43,013 bases of DNA from a bacterium HR30 (GCA_002898795.1 BEIG01000017.1:1-43013), one strand, 5' to 3'. Shown: positions 14,187-22,725, counted from the first letter of the stretch. Notes: a model not told the origin generated them from the sequence alone. Numbers and translations are program-made.

Positions 14187-16946
14187 ATGTTCGCTCTCCT
14201 CCTGTGCATCTTGCCGGTCACCGCCAGCGCTCAGGCAGCGACCGGGAAATTGCGAGGAGTTGTTCGCGACCAACAAACGAAAGAGGCCGTCATCGACGCG
14301 GGAGTGGAAGTGGTGGGCACGGGAAAGCAAACGCGCACCGATTTAGACGGCCGCTTCGAGTTTACCTTGCCTGCGGGCAGCTACGAGCTGAGGGTGTTCG
14401 CCCCCTTTTACCAAAGCGTGCGCGTGCACAACCTCCGCGTCAAACCTGGCGAGACCACGGAAACCACCGTGGAACTGCGTGGCGAAGGAGAAGCCGCAAC
14501 GGAAACCGTCGAGGTGGTTGCTCGCGCCGAACGTGGAAGTGCCCGTGTGCAGCTCGAGCTCCGACGCGAAGCCGTCAGCGTTACGGAAAACATCAGTGCG
14601 CAGGAAATTCGCGCAAGCCCGGATTCCGACGCTGGTGAAATTGTCCAACGGTTGCCTGCCGTGGTCGTCAAGGACGACAAGTACATCAATGTACGCGGTT
14701 TGAACGAGCGTTACTCTGCCGCACGCTTACAGGGCAGTCGGCTCCCGAGTACGGACCCAGAGCGGCGCGTTGTCCCACTCGACTTATTTCCGGCAGAGTT
14801 CATCGAATCCATTTCGCTGGTGAAGACATTTCAGCCGGATTTGCCCGGGGATTTTTCCGGCGCGCTGGCGGATATTTTCCTCAAATCGTTTCCCGAGCAA
14901 ACCTCCTTCAGCGTCGGCCTCCAGTCTGGAGTGAACACCAACGCTACCTTCAAAACCTTCGATACCTATCGTGCGGCGGGGCCAGCCGACTATTTTGGCC
15001 TCGGGGAACACTTCCGGCGCCTGCCAGATGCGATTCCCGACCGCGCCGCCGACGTCAACAGCACCCCAGCTCGCGCTCAGGCGTTTGCTCGGGCTTTCGA
15101 CAATATTTGGGAACCGTCGCACATTTCGGCGCCGCCCAACCTGGGTTGGAACTTTTCCGGAGGGGGAAGCTGGGGCGCTTTGGGCCTAAGCATCGCGGGC
15201 CTCTACCGAACCGAGTACAAGCGGCAGAATCTTTTCACCTCCAACGTGCTGTTCGCGGGAGATCGCGCCGAATTCGCCGACCGGTTCGACCATCGTGCGA
15301 GCACGTTCGACGTACGCCTCGGTGGGCTTCTGAACGCGGGGTACCGCATCGGCGATGGCCACAACCTTTTTTTCCGGGCGCTCGTGAACCGCAATGCGAC
15401 GGACGAAACGCGCCGATCGATCGGTGTAGAAGATTCCACGGCTCACATCCTGGCGTTCACCCGGTTCAAGTACACGGTCGACACCCTAGCCTTTGGCCAG
15501 CTCGGCGGAGAACACCGCCTCGGACCTTTCGAAACGCGCTGGCGCACGGCATACGGCTATACCACGCAAGATCAGCCCGATGGCCGGCTGCAGACACGGG
15601 ACCTAAGCGAAGGGAACATTTTCACCAACAACAACTTTGGTGGCCGGCGTTTGTTCGGTTCTCTGGAGGAACGACTGACGGACTCGGCCATCGATTTCAC
15701 GTCGCGTCTACCCAAACCAGCCGCCTTGATTCCTGCAGAGCCCGTGCTTCGGTTCGGGCCTGCCTACGCATTCCGCGAGCGCGACCAGGGGCTCAGGCAG
15801 TTCATTTTCGACGTCAAAGACGTTCCCGAACTCCAGCCCCTTCCGACGGAGAAAATTTTCGCTCCCCAGAATTTCCGGCCGAATCCCTTCAATCGTGGCG
15901 TCAGCTTCCGGGAGGAAAGCAAACCTCGCGACTCCTTTACTGCCCAAGAAGAGGTGCTCGCTGGCTACGCCATGCTCGAACTCCCCGTTTTCCAGAGCTC
16001 TGCCGGTCTTCACGAAGTGACCATGTTCGGCGGGGCTCGGACCGAGTACTGGCACCTGAAAGAACGCTTCTTTGGCGCGAACAACAAACCGGTTCCGTTG
16101 CGGAAAACCGAAGTGGATCCACTTCCTGCCATGGGGCTCCGCTACCGGCCTGTAGCGAATATGAACCTCCGCCTATCGTGGAGCGAGACTCTCACCCGGC
16201 CCGATTTGCGCGAGCTTTCCCCCACCCAGTATCCAGAGCAAGGATCGCTGGAGACCAAAGCGGGCGACCCCACCCTCCGAACTGCCTCGATCCAAAATTA
16301 CGACTTTCGCTGGGAGTGGTTTGTGGGTGGCGACGAACTGATCTCTGCCAGCCTGTTTTACAAGGACTTCACCAACCCCATCGAACAGGTGATTTTTTAC
16401 GAGGGATCGAATCGCGTCTTCAAGCCGCGCAACGCGCTCAGCGCCAAGGTGTTCGGCTGGGAGATCGAAACACGGGCGTCCTTGAGTCGAGCCTGGAATC
16501 GCCTCGATGGCTTGTTCTTCCTCACAAATGTCACATGGGCCGACTCCGAAGCGAAAATCCTTCAAGACTCGGGGCAAGTGCGCTCGCGCCGTTTGCAAGG
16601 GCAGGCTCCCTTCATCGTCAACGCTGGTTTGAGCTACCGCCACTCGCGTTGGGGGGAGCTGCGCCTACTTTACAACACCGCGGATCGCCGAGTCGAAGCG
16701 GCTGGGCCTCCAGACTCCGATCCGCTGACGGGTCGCCCCCTGATTCCCGAGGTATACGAAGAGCGGCGCGACCAACTCGATGCGGCGTATCTGACCAAGG
16801 CAGAGGTTTTCTCCGTTCCCGTGCAAATCAAACTCACCGCAGAAAATCTTCTCAACGACCAATACGTGTTCACGCAAGCCGACCTCGTTCAAAAGCGCTT
16901 CACCACCGGGGTGAAATGTTCGCTCAGCCTCACCTACGCGTTTTGA
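14187..16946 (+). CDS. TonB-dependent outer-membrane receptor with CarboxypepD-regulatory-like N-terminus
   Basis: Large outer-membrane gated channel of about 919 residues. After a signal peptide (ALLLCILPVTASAQ) comes a carboxypeptidase-regulatory-like beta domain (about 20-100, GKLRGVVRDQQTKEAVIDAG, TDLDGRFEFTLPAGSYELRV). A plug domain follows (about 120-245, GEIVQRLPAVVVKDDKYINV, RLQGSRLPSTDPERRVVPL) and then a long barrel ending SLSLTYAF with terminal Phe. Barrel landmarks include LRLSWSETLTRPDLRELSP near the end. The ATG at 14187 is used, but GTG codons at 14175 and 14142 would add an Arg-containing n-region and neither choice has a strong ribosome site. It heads a four-gene operon and is the natural partner of the nearby TonB-ExbBDD. 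The ligand is unknown; a phosphorus compound is inferred from the Pho boxes. Confidence 0.92.
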   Translation: MFALLLCILPVTASAQAATGKLRGVVRDQQTKEAVIDAGVEVVGTGKQTRTDLDGRFEFTLPAGSYELRVFAPFYQSVRVHNLRVKPGETTETTVELRGEGEAATETVEVVARAERGSARVQLELRREAVSVTENISAQEIRASPDSDAGEIVQRLPAVVVKDDKYINVRGLNERYSAARLQGSRLPSTDPERRVVPLDLFPAEFIESISLVKTFQPDLPGDFSGALADIFLKSFPEQTSFSVGLQSGVNTNATFKTFDTYRAAGPADYFGLGEHFRRLPDAIPDRAADVNSTPARAQAFARAFDNIWEPSHISAPPNLGWNFSGGGSWGALGLSIAGLYRTEYKRQNLFTSNVLFAGDRAEFADRFDHRASTFDVRLGGLLNAGYRIGDGHNLFFRALVNRNATDETRRSIGVEDSTAHILAFTRFKYTVDTLAFGQLGGEHRLGPFETRWRTAYGYTTQDQPDGRLQTRDLSEGNIFTNNNFGGRRLFGSLEERLTDSAIDFTSRLPKPAALIPAEPVLRFGPAYAFRERDQGLRQFIFDVKDVPELQPLPTEKIFAPQNFRPNPFNRGVSFREESKPRDSFTAQEEVLAGYAMLELPVFQSSAGLHEVTMFGGARTEYWHLKERFFGANNKPVPLRKTEVDPLPAMGLRYRPVANMNLRLSWSETLTRPDLRELSPTQYPEQGSLETKAGDPTLRTASIQNYDFRWEWFVGGDELISASLFYKDFTNPIEQVIFYEGSNRVFKPRNALSAKVFGWEIETRASLSRAWNRLDGLFFLTNVTWADSEAKILQDSGQVRSRRLQGQAPFIVNAGLSYRHSRWGELRLLYNTADRRVEAAGPPDSDPLTGRPLIPEVYEERRDQLDAAYLTKAEVFSVPVQIKLTAENLLNDQYVFTQADLVQKRFTTGVKCSLSLTYAF

Positions 16947-16963
16947 AGACCCGGAGGACCACC

Positions 16964-17902
16964 ATGTCGTGCAACAACCGAATGTTGCGACCCCTGCTCG
17001 TAGCTGCCCTGAACCTTTGGGGCATGGCCACTCTAGCTTGCCCTGGCGACTGCAACGGCTCCGGCACACTCACGGCCGGCGACCTCACCCGCATGGTCGC
17101 CATTGTGTTGCGTTGCGATGGCGATCCAAACGGGTGCACCGCTGTTCCTGGCTCGTGCCCCAATGGGGACTTCAATGGCAACGGGCGCATTGACGTGGGC
17201 GACCTCATCGCTGCCATCGATCAACTCCTCGCTTACACGACTGGCTGCCCGCCGACGCCAACGCCAACTCCTACGGTAACCGCAACCTTCACTCCGAGCC
17301 CTTTGGCCACGGCCACGCTTGTTCCTTCCCCTTCGCCTTCGGCGACCCCACGACCCCCGAGCCCTACCCATACGGCTTCACCCAGTCCGACACCGTCGTT
17401 CACTCCCGCCCTGGCCATTTGTGGCAACGGTGTCGTGGAAGCTCCGGAAACGTGCGACGATGGCAACACCGTTACCAACCCACCGCAAGATACCTGCCCG
17501 GCCGACTGCACTATTCTCACCTGTAGCCCATCGGCCAACCGCGCGGAGGTTGCCGTGAGCTTTTCGAGCCCGCGGGGTGTCGCTTCGATTGCTGTTCTGG
17601 TCGAATACCCCGACGGCAACGTACAGCTTCCCGGAACGGGCGATGACCCGAGTGTGGCAGCACGCGTCGTGGGCCGTCCCAGCGGGTTTTTAGCGACCGT
17701 TTTCGATTTCGATTACGCACTCCGGGTTGGGCTTGCTGGGACACGGGCACTGAGCGGAACACAGTTGTTCCGCATCCAGTTCGATCTTTGCCGCGACACA
17801 TCCAACCCGCCCGCGGCGAGTTACCGCTGTCGGGTGATCGAAGCGAACGACACTAATTTCCAACCCATCGCGGGCGTTACCTGCAGTGTGACAACGCCTT
17901 GA
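16964..17902 (+). CDS. Secreted dockerin-like/cohesin-like mosaic protein with Pro-Thr linker
   Basis: 312 residues. The signal peptide ends around LACPGDC. Two dockerin-like loops come first (GDCNGSGTLTAGDLTRMV and GDFNGNGRIDVGDLIAAI, about 26-90). A Pro/Ser/Thr linker follows (about 97-155), then one Myxococcus-type Cys repeat (CGNGVVEAPETCDDGN). The C-terminal cohesin-like beta-sandwich (about 195-312) contains GVASIAVLVEYPDGNVQLPG and LFRIQFDLCRD and ends AGVTCSVTTP. The ATG at 16964 has CGGAGG 6 nt upstream and lies 17 nt after the receptor stop, so it is co-transcribed. Dockerin and cohesin are the pairing modules of cellulosomes. Whether these bind each other is untested. No catalytic domain is visible. 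Confidence 0.85.
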   Translation: MSCNNRMLRPLLVAALNLWGMATLACPGDCNGSGTLTAGDLTRMVAIVLRCDGDPNGCTAVPGSCPNGDFNGNGRIDVGDLIAAIDQLLAYTTGCPPTPTPTPTVTATFTPSPLATATLVPSPSPSATPRPPSPTHTASPSPTPSFTPALAICGNGVVEAPETCDDGNTVTNPPQDTCPADCTILTCSPSANRAEVAVSFSSPRGVASIAVLVEYPDGNVQLPGTGDDPSVAARVVGRPSGFLATVFDFDYALRVGLAGTRALSGTQLFRIQFDLCRDTSNPPAASYRCRVIEANDTNFQPIAGVTCSVTTP

Positions 17903-17950
17903 GGGGAAACGAGAAAACCAAAGACCGCGGAAGAGGAAAGGAGACAGACA

Positions 17951-18619
17951 ATGAAATCGTTGGGCCAAACGATACCCGTGTGGTTGTTCGTCTACGCCCT
18001 CGCTACCGCGCCCAGCGCGGCGGCCGCTGTTTGCGTGGGCGATTGCAATGGCGATCGCGAGGTAACCATCGACGAACTGGTCACGATGGTGAATATCGCT
18101 CTTGGCACGCAACCGGTGGCAGGCTGTTTGGCTGGGGATGCCAATAACGACGGCGAGGTGACGATCGAGGAAATCGTCACAGGTGTCAACCATGCCCTCA
18201 GCGGCTGTCCACCGTCAGAGGCTTGCACCGAGGCCATTGCCACCATCGCGCTCAGCTTCGATCTCAACCAAGTGCCGAACCTTGCGGGACTTACTCTCGA
18301 CTTGACCTACCCCGCCCAGCTCGTCAGCCTCCCCGCGGCGGAGCAACTGGCGGAACGTTTGCTCGATGTGAGCGATGCAGGGGGCTTTTTCGATGCACAA
18401 GTCGTTTCCGGAAACGGTTCCGCAGAGCCCACGCTGCGCGTGTCGTACCTCACGCCAGGGCAAATTCAGCCAGGACCCCTCCTCGAGGTAACCTTCGACT
18501 GTATTTCCACCACCCCACCAGCAGAAACGCAATTTCCGTGCGTTGTCCGCCAAGCCTCCGACGGCGGGGGTTTCAACGTGCAGGGCGTCACATGCCAAGT
18601 AGTTCTCGATGTGGAGTGA
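17951..18619 (+). CDS. Secreted dockerin-like/cohesin-like protein
   Basis: 222 residues. The signal peptide ends near SAAAAVC. It is followed by two well-formed dockerin-like loops with Asp/Asn ligands and a helix after each (GDCNGDREVTIDELVTMVNI and GDANNDGEVTIEEIVTGVNH, about 33-88). The remaining 130 residues are a cohesin-like beta-sandwich (ATIALSFDLNQVPNLAGLTL, LDLTYPAQLVSLP, GPLLEVTFDCI) ending VQGVTCQVVLDVE, related to the ends of the 16964 and 13775 proteins. There is no Pro-Thr linker. The ATG has AAGGAG 8 nt upstream, 48 nt after the previous gene. It is the simplest member of the family here and the best candidate for testing calcium-dependent pairing. Confidence 0.85.
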   Translation: MKSLGQTIPVWLFVYALATAPSAAAAVCVGDCNGDREVTIDELVTMVNIALGTQPVAGCLAGDANNDGEVTIEEIVTGVNHALSGCPPSEACTEAIATIALSFDLNQVPNLAGLTLDLTYPAQLVSLPAAEQLAERLLDVSDAGGFFDAQVVSGNGSAEPTLRVSYLTPGQIQPGPLLEVTFDCISTTPPAETQFPCVVRQASDGGGFNVQGVTCQVVLDVE

Positions 18620-18665
18620 GAACAAGGCGGGCCGGCGTTGCGGCAAATCGATGAGGGTCCAGGCA

Positions 18666-19208
18666 ATGACTCCGTTCGCTCCGTTTACCGTCGTGCTGCT
18701 CTTGACCCTGCTTCTGCCGTGGTCGGTAACCTTTCTCGTTGGCTGCGACGGCGGCAATGGCCCTGCATTCCAGCGGTGCGGAAATGGCACGCTCGATCCG
18801 GCCGAGCAATGCGACGATGGCAATCTCTACGACGATGACGATTGCTTGAGTACATGCGTACCAGCCCGTTGCGGCGACGGCTTCGTTGCAAGTTTTGGCA
18901 CGGAGTTCCCAGAGCAGTGCGATGGCGGCAATCTTGGGTCTTTCTGTCTCGACCGCCTACCGGAGCTTCGGCCCTGCCGGGAGAACAGCGATTGCCCTCG
19001 GCAGCCAGACGGGCCGTTTCTGGCAAACCCGTGTCAGCAGCCTAGCTGCGTGTCGTTTGGCCTCAGCGGTGGTCCCCTGCGATGTTCGGCCACTTGTGTT
19101 TTCGACTTGGCCAGTTGTGGCCCCCCGCCCACCCGGACGGCTACGCCGGTACCGCCGAGTCCCACCCCAACACGTACTCCGCGAATCCCGCGCACTCCAA
19201 CGCCGTAA
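18666..19208 (+). CDS. Cys-rich lipoprotein with Myxococcus-type repeats
   Basis: 180 residues. A hydrophobic N-terminus leads to the lipobox LVGC (Cys about 29). Two Cys repeats of the Myxococcus/DUF4215 type follow (CGNGTLDPAEQCDDGNLYDD and CGDGFVASFGTEFPEQCDGG), then more disulphide-type Cys pairs. The tail from about 150 is Pro/Thr/Arg-rich and ends TPTP without a further domain. In the 16964 protein a similar Pro-Thr stretch is a linker, so this one may have lost a C-terminal domain. The ATG at 18666 has GAGG 9 nt upstream. An in-frame ATG at 18651 is the alternative. It is the last gene of the receptor operon and could anchor the secreted partners to a membrane. Confidence 0.78.
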   Translation: MTPFAPFTVVLLLTLLLPWSVTFLVGCDGGNGPAFQRCGNGTLDPAEQCDDGNLYDDDDCLSTCVPARCGDGFVASFGTEFPEQCDGGNLGSFCLDRLPELRPCRENSDCPRQPDGPFLANPCQQPSCVSFGLSGGPLRCSATCVFDLASCGPPPTRTATPVPPSPTPTRTPRIPRTPTP

Positions 19209-19593
19209 AGACGTTGGCGAACCGTCACCCAGGGGCATCTCGGGCTCTCGCACCACGCGGTATCTGGTGCTGGCAGGCCCTTCTTCACTTTTTGCCGCCC
19301 CGAAGCACACGCTTCTCACCATCATGCCCGTCTCGACAAACCCACGTCGAGGAAGCGTGCCCGTTCACGGAGCGCGCGCCAAGCCGTGGGGAGGACAATC
19401 TTGACCAGGTCCGAAGGCTCGTTACGCGCGCTGCTGCAAAGCGCCACACTTCCTCCAGCTTCGGTAGGATCATCGCTGCCCTTCGACGGGAAGAATCGCT
19501 CGTTGCTCCACCGGCCTGTGCCACGCGCTCCCCTATCGACGTTCGCCAGCAATTCAGGCAAAAGGCTTGAGACGACGTACACGGAGGTCATCG
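19209..19593. other. Gene-free stretch after the receptor operon
   Basis: I see no supported gene, RNA or repeat in these 385 bases. Short open frames on both strands lack ribosome sites and recognisable sequence. It marks the boundary between the phosphate-starvation locus and the housekeeping genes that follow. Confidence 0.5.
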
Positions 19594-20202
19594 ATGATCA
19601 AACTCTATCATGCACCACGCACTCGTTCGGTTCGACCGCGTTGGTTGTTGGAAGAAATGGGCGTCCCTTACGAACTTGTGCGGCTCGACCTCGGGCAAAA
19701 AGAGCACAAGCGGCCCGAGTATCTGGCCATCCATCCCCATGGCACTGTGCCCGCGCTCGTTGACGGCAATCTCGCGTTGATGGAGTCGAGCGCGATCTGC
19801 ATGTATCTTGCCGATAAATTTCCGGAGAAAGGGTTGGCGCCTGCGCCGGGAACGCCGGAACGTGGCCTTTACTACCAGTGGATGGTGTACGCTGTTGCCA
19901 CACTAGAGCCGCCACTCATTCAGATATTCCAGCATACGATGATGCTGCCGGAAGCAGAGCGCTCGCCTAAAGCTCTCCAGGAGGGGCAAGAAAAATTTCG
20001 CGAAGTCGCGCGTGTGCTCAGCGATGCTTTGCAGGGAAGACCCTTTCTGCTGGGCGATCGCTTTACGGCTGCCGACGTCATGGTCGGGTCCACGCTCGTT
20101 TGGGCCTCGTTGCTCGGGTTGCTCGGTGATCAACCTACCCTGCAAGCTTACGTTCAGCGGCTGCAGGAACGGCCAGCTTGCCAAAAAGCCCAAGCCGACT
20201 GA
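19594..20202 (+). CDS. Glutathione S-transferase family protein
   Basis: Cytosolic GST, 202 residues, probably detoxifying electrophiles or acting as a glutathione-dependent reductase. The N-terminal thioredoxin-like domain has IKLYHAPRTRSVRPRWLLEE, the cis-proline loop HGTVPALVDG and the glutathione-binding MESSAICMYLADKF. The C-terminal all-helical domain contains the N-capping stretch GDRFTAADVMVGSTL. The residue after YHAP is in the class Beta/Theta-like position (Arg-Thr-Arg-Ser), so the catalytic residue is probably Ser. The ATG at 19594 has GGAGG 6 nt upstream. It is followed 7 nt later by a DUF1614 gene, so the two are probably co-transcribed. The substrate is unknown. Confidence 0.9.
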   Translation: MIKLYHAPRTRSVRPRWLLEEMGVPYELVRLDLGQKEHKRPEYLAIHPHGTVPALVDGNLALMESSAICMYLADKFPEKGLAPAPGTPERGLYYQWMVYAVATLEPPLIQIFQHTMMLPEAERSPKALQEGQEKFREVARVLSDALQGRPFLLGDRFTAADVMVGSTLVWASLLGLLGDQPTLQAYVQRLQERPACQKAQAD

Positions 20203-20209
20203 TCTCTGG

Positions 20210-20893
20210 ATGCGTCGCAGCAGCCTTTTCTTCTTCCCGCTCGCTTTGCCGTTCGTTCTGGCCCTCTTTGTCGTTTTCTTCCTGCTGTTCGCCTTTCTTC
20301 AAATCGGGCTGATCTCGATCGCCTATGAAAAGCTGGGCATTCCGCCGCAACACCTGTTTTCCCTTTTGCTGCTTTCGTTGGTGGGAAGCTATGTCAACAT
20401 TCCCGTAGGAAAGGTGCCAGCCGGAGAGCGGATGATCGAAGCGGTAACCATTCGCCGCTTCGGCATCACCTATGTGGTACCTCGCGCCGTGATCCCTCAG
20501 ACAGTGATTGCGGTGAACCTCGGGGGAGCCATCGTGCCAGTCGTACTCTCGTTGTACCTGATCGTACAAACCCAGGAGTTCGTCGCCGCCGCCATTGGCA
20601 CGGCTGTCGTTGCCGCCGTGGTGCACCGCATTGCCCGCCCCCTTCCTGGGTTGGGCATCGCCATGCCGATGCTCGTGCCGCCAGTGTTGGCTGCTCTCGC
20701 TGGAATCGCTCTCTCGAGTACTCATGAGCCGGCCATCGCTTACATCTCCGGCACCTTGGGAACTCTCATCGGTGCAGATCTTCTCAACCTACGCAAAGTC
20801 GGGGGGCTGGGGGCTCCCGTGGCCTCGATCGGAGGCGCAGGCACCTTCGACGGCATCTTTCTCACGGGCATTTTCGCGGTTCTGCTGGCGTAA
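20210..20893 (+). CDS. DUF1614 family membrane protein
   Basis: Integral membrane protein of 227 residues with about seven hydrophobic segments. The first (FPLALPFVLALFVVFFLLFAFL) is followed by family landmarks IGLISIAYEKLGIPPQ, LLLSLVGSYVNIPVGKV and VNLGGAIVPVVLSLYLI. The end has YISGTLGTLIGADLLNL and a Gly-rich last helix (SIGGAGTFDGIFLTG). I recognise the DUF1614 pattern. Its biochemical role is unknown to me. The polar Gly/Asp/Thr motif near the C-terminus looks like a substrate or ion path, which is speculative. The start at 20210 is set by the hydrophobic N-terminus and the 7-nt gap after the GST gene. The ribosome site is weak, consistent with coupling. Confidence 0.85.
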   Translation: MRRSSLFFFPLALPFVLALFVVFFLLFAFLQIGLISIAYEKLGIPPQHLFSLLLLSLVGSYVNIPVGKVPAGERMIEAVTIRRFGITYVVPRAVIPQTVIAVNLGGAIVPVVLSLYLIVQTQEFVAAAIGTAVVAAVVHRIARPLPGLGIAMPMLVPPVLAALAGIALSSTHEPAIAYISGTLGTLIGADLLNLRKVGGLGAPVASIGGAGTFDGIFLTGIFAVLLA

Positions 20894-20951
20894 AAAACAA
20901 TGCACGAGCTCCATTGTCTCGGAAAACGTTTCCAGTAGAAGGGACCAATCT

Positions 20952-22313
20952 ATGGAAGTCGTTCCCGTCACCCATGGGTCCACGAACCAGTTCGCCACCA
21001 AGCCGGCACGGCGCCGCCGCCCCCTCCAACGCCGCAGTCATCGCTTTGCCTTGGTGGCGGGCACGGTCGGGCAAATTTACGCCGGGTACAAGGGCATTCA
21101 ACTTGTGGAGAAATTGCTTGGAGCTGAGCGGGTTCGCTGGATGTACCGGCGGCAACACGCGGCCTCGGCGCAAGCCATCTACCGGACCGCCGTGCGTCTC
21201 GAGGGCTTGCTCATCAAGGCGTGCCAATTTCTCGGAACCCGCGCCGACCTCCTCCCCCACGAGTACATCGAGACGTTGTCGCAGTTACACGACCGTGTTC
21301 CACCCCGTTCCTTTGACTCCGTGCTCGCCCCACTGGTCGAAAAGGAACTCGGAAAACCCCTACGAGAAGTATTTGCCGATTGGGACCCGTCGCCTCTTGC
21401 CTCGGCTTCTCTGGCGCAAGTCCATCGCGCGCGGTTGCGCGACGGGCGTGAGGTGGTGATCAAAGTCCAATACCCGGAAATCGCTCAACTGGTCGAGGCC
21501 GATCTAGCCAACCTGCGGTTTCTCTTCGGCGTGTTGGCGCGCTTGGAGCGGAATCTCGACTTGCGCATCGTTCTACGGGAAATTCAGCGTCACGTTCCGC
21601 TCGAGCTGGATTTTCAGAACGAAGCGCGCAACGCGGATCGGATCCGCCAAAATTTGAGCGACCGTACCGACGTGCTCGTGCCCCGCGTGGTTTGGGAGCT
21701 CACGACGCGTCGCGTTCTGGTGCTGGAGTACCTGGAAGGAATCAAAATCACGCACGTTCAGGAACTCGACCGCGCTGGGATCGACCGGAATGCCGTTGCC
21801 CGCTTGCTCACCGACGTATTTTGCCAGCAGATCCTTCGCGACGGCTTCTTTCATGCCGACCCTCACCCGGGCAACATTCTCGTGCAGCCCGGGCCACGCA
21901 TCGTACTGTTGGACTTTGGCTTGGCCAAAGCGCTCCCTTCGGGCTTCCAAATCGGGCTAGCACAGTTGGCGGGAGCGATTCTCACGCAAAACCGGGTGGC
22001 CGCGGCCGAAGCGTTTCGCACCCTTGGCTTTCGCACCAAAAACGACAATCCAGAAACGTTGATTGCCCTTGGCGATGCTTTTCTCGGCCACGTGGCTCGC
22101 AGTGGCAAGGCTTACGCCGACCGGGAACTGGTGGAAATGATTCGCGACAACATCGTGCAGGTGCTGCGCGAGAATCCTCTGGTCGATGTTCCGTCCGACA
22201 TTCTCCTAGTCCTTCGGGTGATGGGGTTACTCAGTGGCATTGGCAAGCAACTCCACGCCCACATTGACTTGCTTCAAGTCATGCTGCCGCATGTTGTCGG
22301 TACCAGCCCGTAG
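20952..22313 (+). CDS. UbiB/ABC1 (AarF) family atypical kinase
   Basis: Atypical protein-kinase-like ATPase of the UbiB/ADCK family, linked to quinone or isoprenoid-lipid handling. 453 residues. An Ala-rich loop replaces the usual P-loop (PLASASLAQVHRARL). The VIKVQYP lysine, the catalytic FFHADPHPGNILV and the metal-binding LLDFGLAKAL are all present. The family KxGQ motif reads K89-A-C-Q92, with Cys in place of Gly, in LLIKACQFLGTRADLLP. The ATG at 20952 has AAGGGA 8 nt upstream. The two C-terminal helices that anchor many UbiB proteins are not obvious, so it may be soluble or peripheral. It follows DUF1614 by 58 nt, and no quinone-synthesis gene is adjacent. Confidence 0.9.
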   Translation: MEVVPVTHGSTNQFATKPARRRRPLQRRSHRFALVAGTVGQIYAGYKGIQLVEKLLGAERVRWMYRRQHAASAQAIYRTAVRLEGLLIKACQFLGTRADLLPHEYIETLSQLHDRVPPRSFDSVLAPLVEKELGKPLREVFADWDPSPLASASLAQVHRARLRDGREVVIKVQYPEIAQLVEADLANLRFLFGVLARLERNLDLRIVLREIQRHVPLELDFQNEARNADRIRQNLSDRTDVLVPRVVWELTTRRVLVLEYLEGIKITHVQELDRAGIDRNAVARLLTDVFCQQILRDGFFHADPHPGNILVQPGPRIVLLDFGLAKALPSGFQIGLAQLAGAILTQNRVAAAEAFRTLGFRTKNDNPETLIALGDAFLGHVARSGKAYADRELVEMIRDNIVQVLRENPLVDVPSDILLVLRVMGLLSGIGKQLHAHIDLLQVMLPHVVGTSP

Positions 22314-22381
22314 AGCGGTGCCCCACTTCTAGGGGCGAGGCGTTCTTCAGCCAGGCGAACTTTGACCGGGCTCGAAGGGGA

Positions 22382-22482
22382 ATGTGGAGTGCGAAAGCCA
22401 TGCTTTCGCCGGCATCGCGCTAGCGATGCCACGTCCGCGCCCCCCTGGGAGCGCGGACGTCCTCGTCCGCAAAAAACCCCCG
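22382..22482. repeat. Composite hairpin repeat, copy A
   Basis: After GTGGAGT come three consecutive perfect stem-loops. GCGAAAGC pairs with GCTTTCGC around CAT (22391-22409). GGCATCGC pairs with GCGATGCC around GCTA (22411-22430). ACGTCCGCGC pairs with GCGCGGACGT around ten bases (22431-22460). An A-run follows at 22471-22476, so the last hairpin could also terminate ubiB transcription. Confidence 0.7.
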
Positions 22483-22598
22483 ACACATGCGTCGCTACGG
22501 GGTGTTGGTGACGTATCCACCGCGGTGGGGACGTGCGTAGCGGTGCAAGCACGGGCGCATTGCCGTTGCCATCGCAAACGTGGGTGGTGATGGAGCCG

Positions 22599-22622
22599 AG
22601 GGCGCATTGCCATGCGCCCCTA
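22599..22622. repeat. GGGCGCA-type palindromic repeat
   Basis: A REP-like palindrome: GGGCGCATTGC followed by the near-complementary CATGCGCCCC and TAC. Sister copies lie at about 22726-22747 and 22993-23016, with a degenerate one near 22555. The arms keep pairing while the centre varies (ATTGCCAT or ACTGCCGT), a sign that the hairpin is maintained. Confidence 0.65.
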
Positions 22623-22725
22623 CGATGGTTTGGGGGCGTGGTCATTGCGCCGGCAACGTTCGTGATTAGGCGGCCCGCACGCGGCGGCATGGCTGCCGTG
22701 GAAACGTCGGTGGCGACGGAAACAA

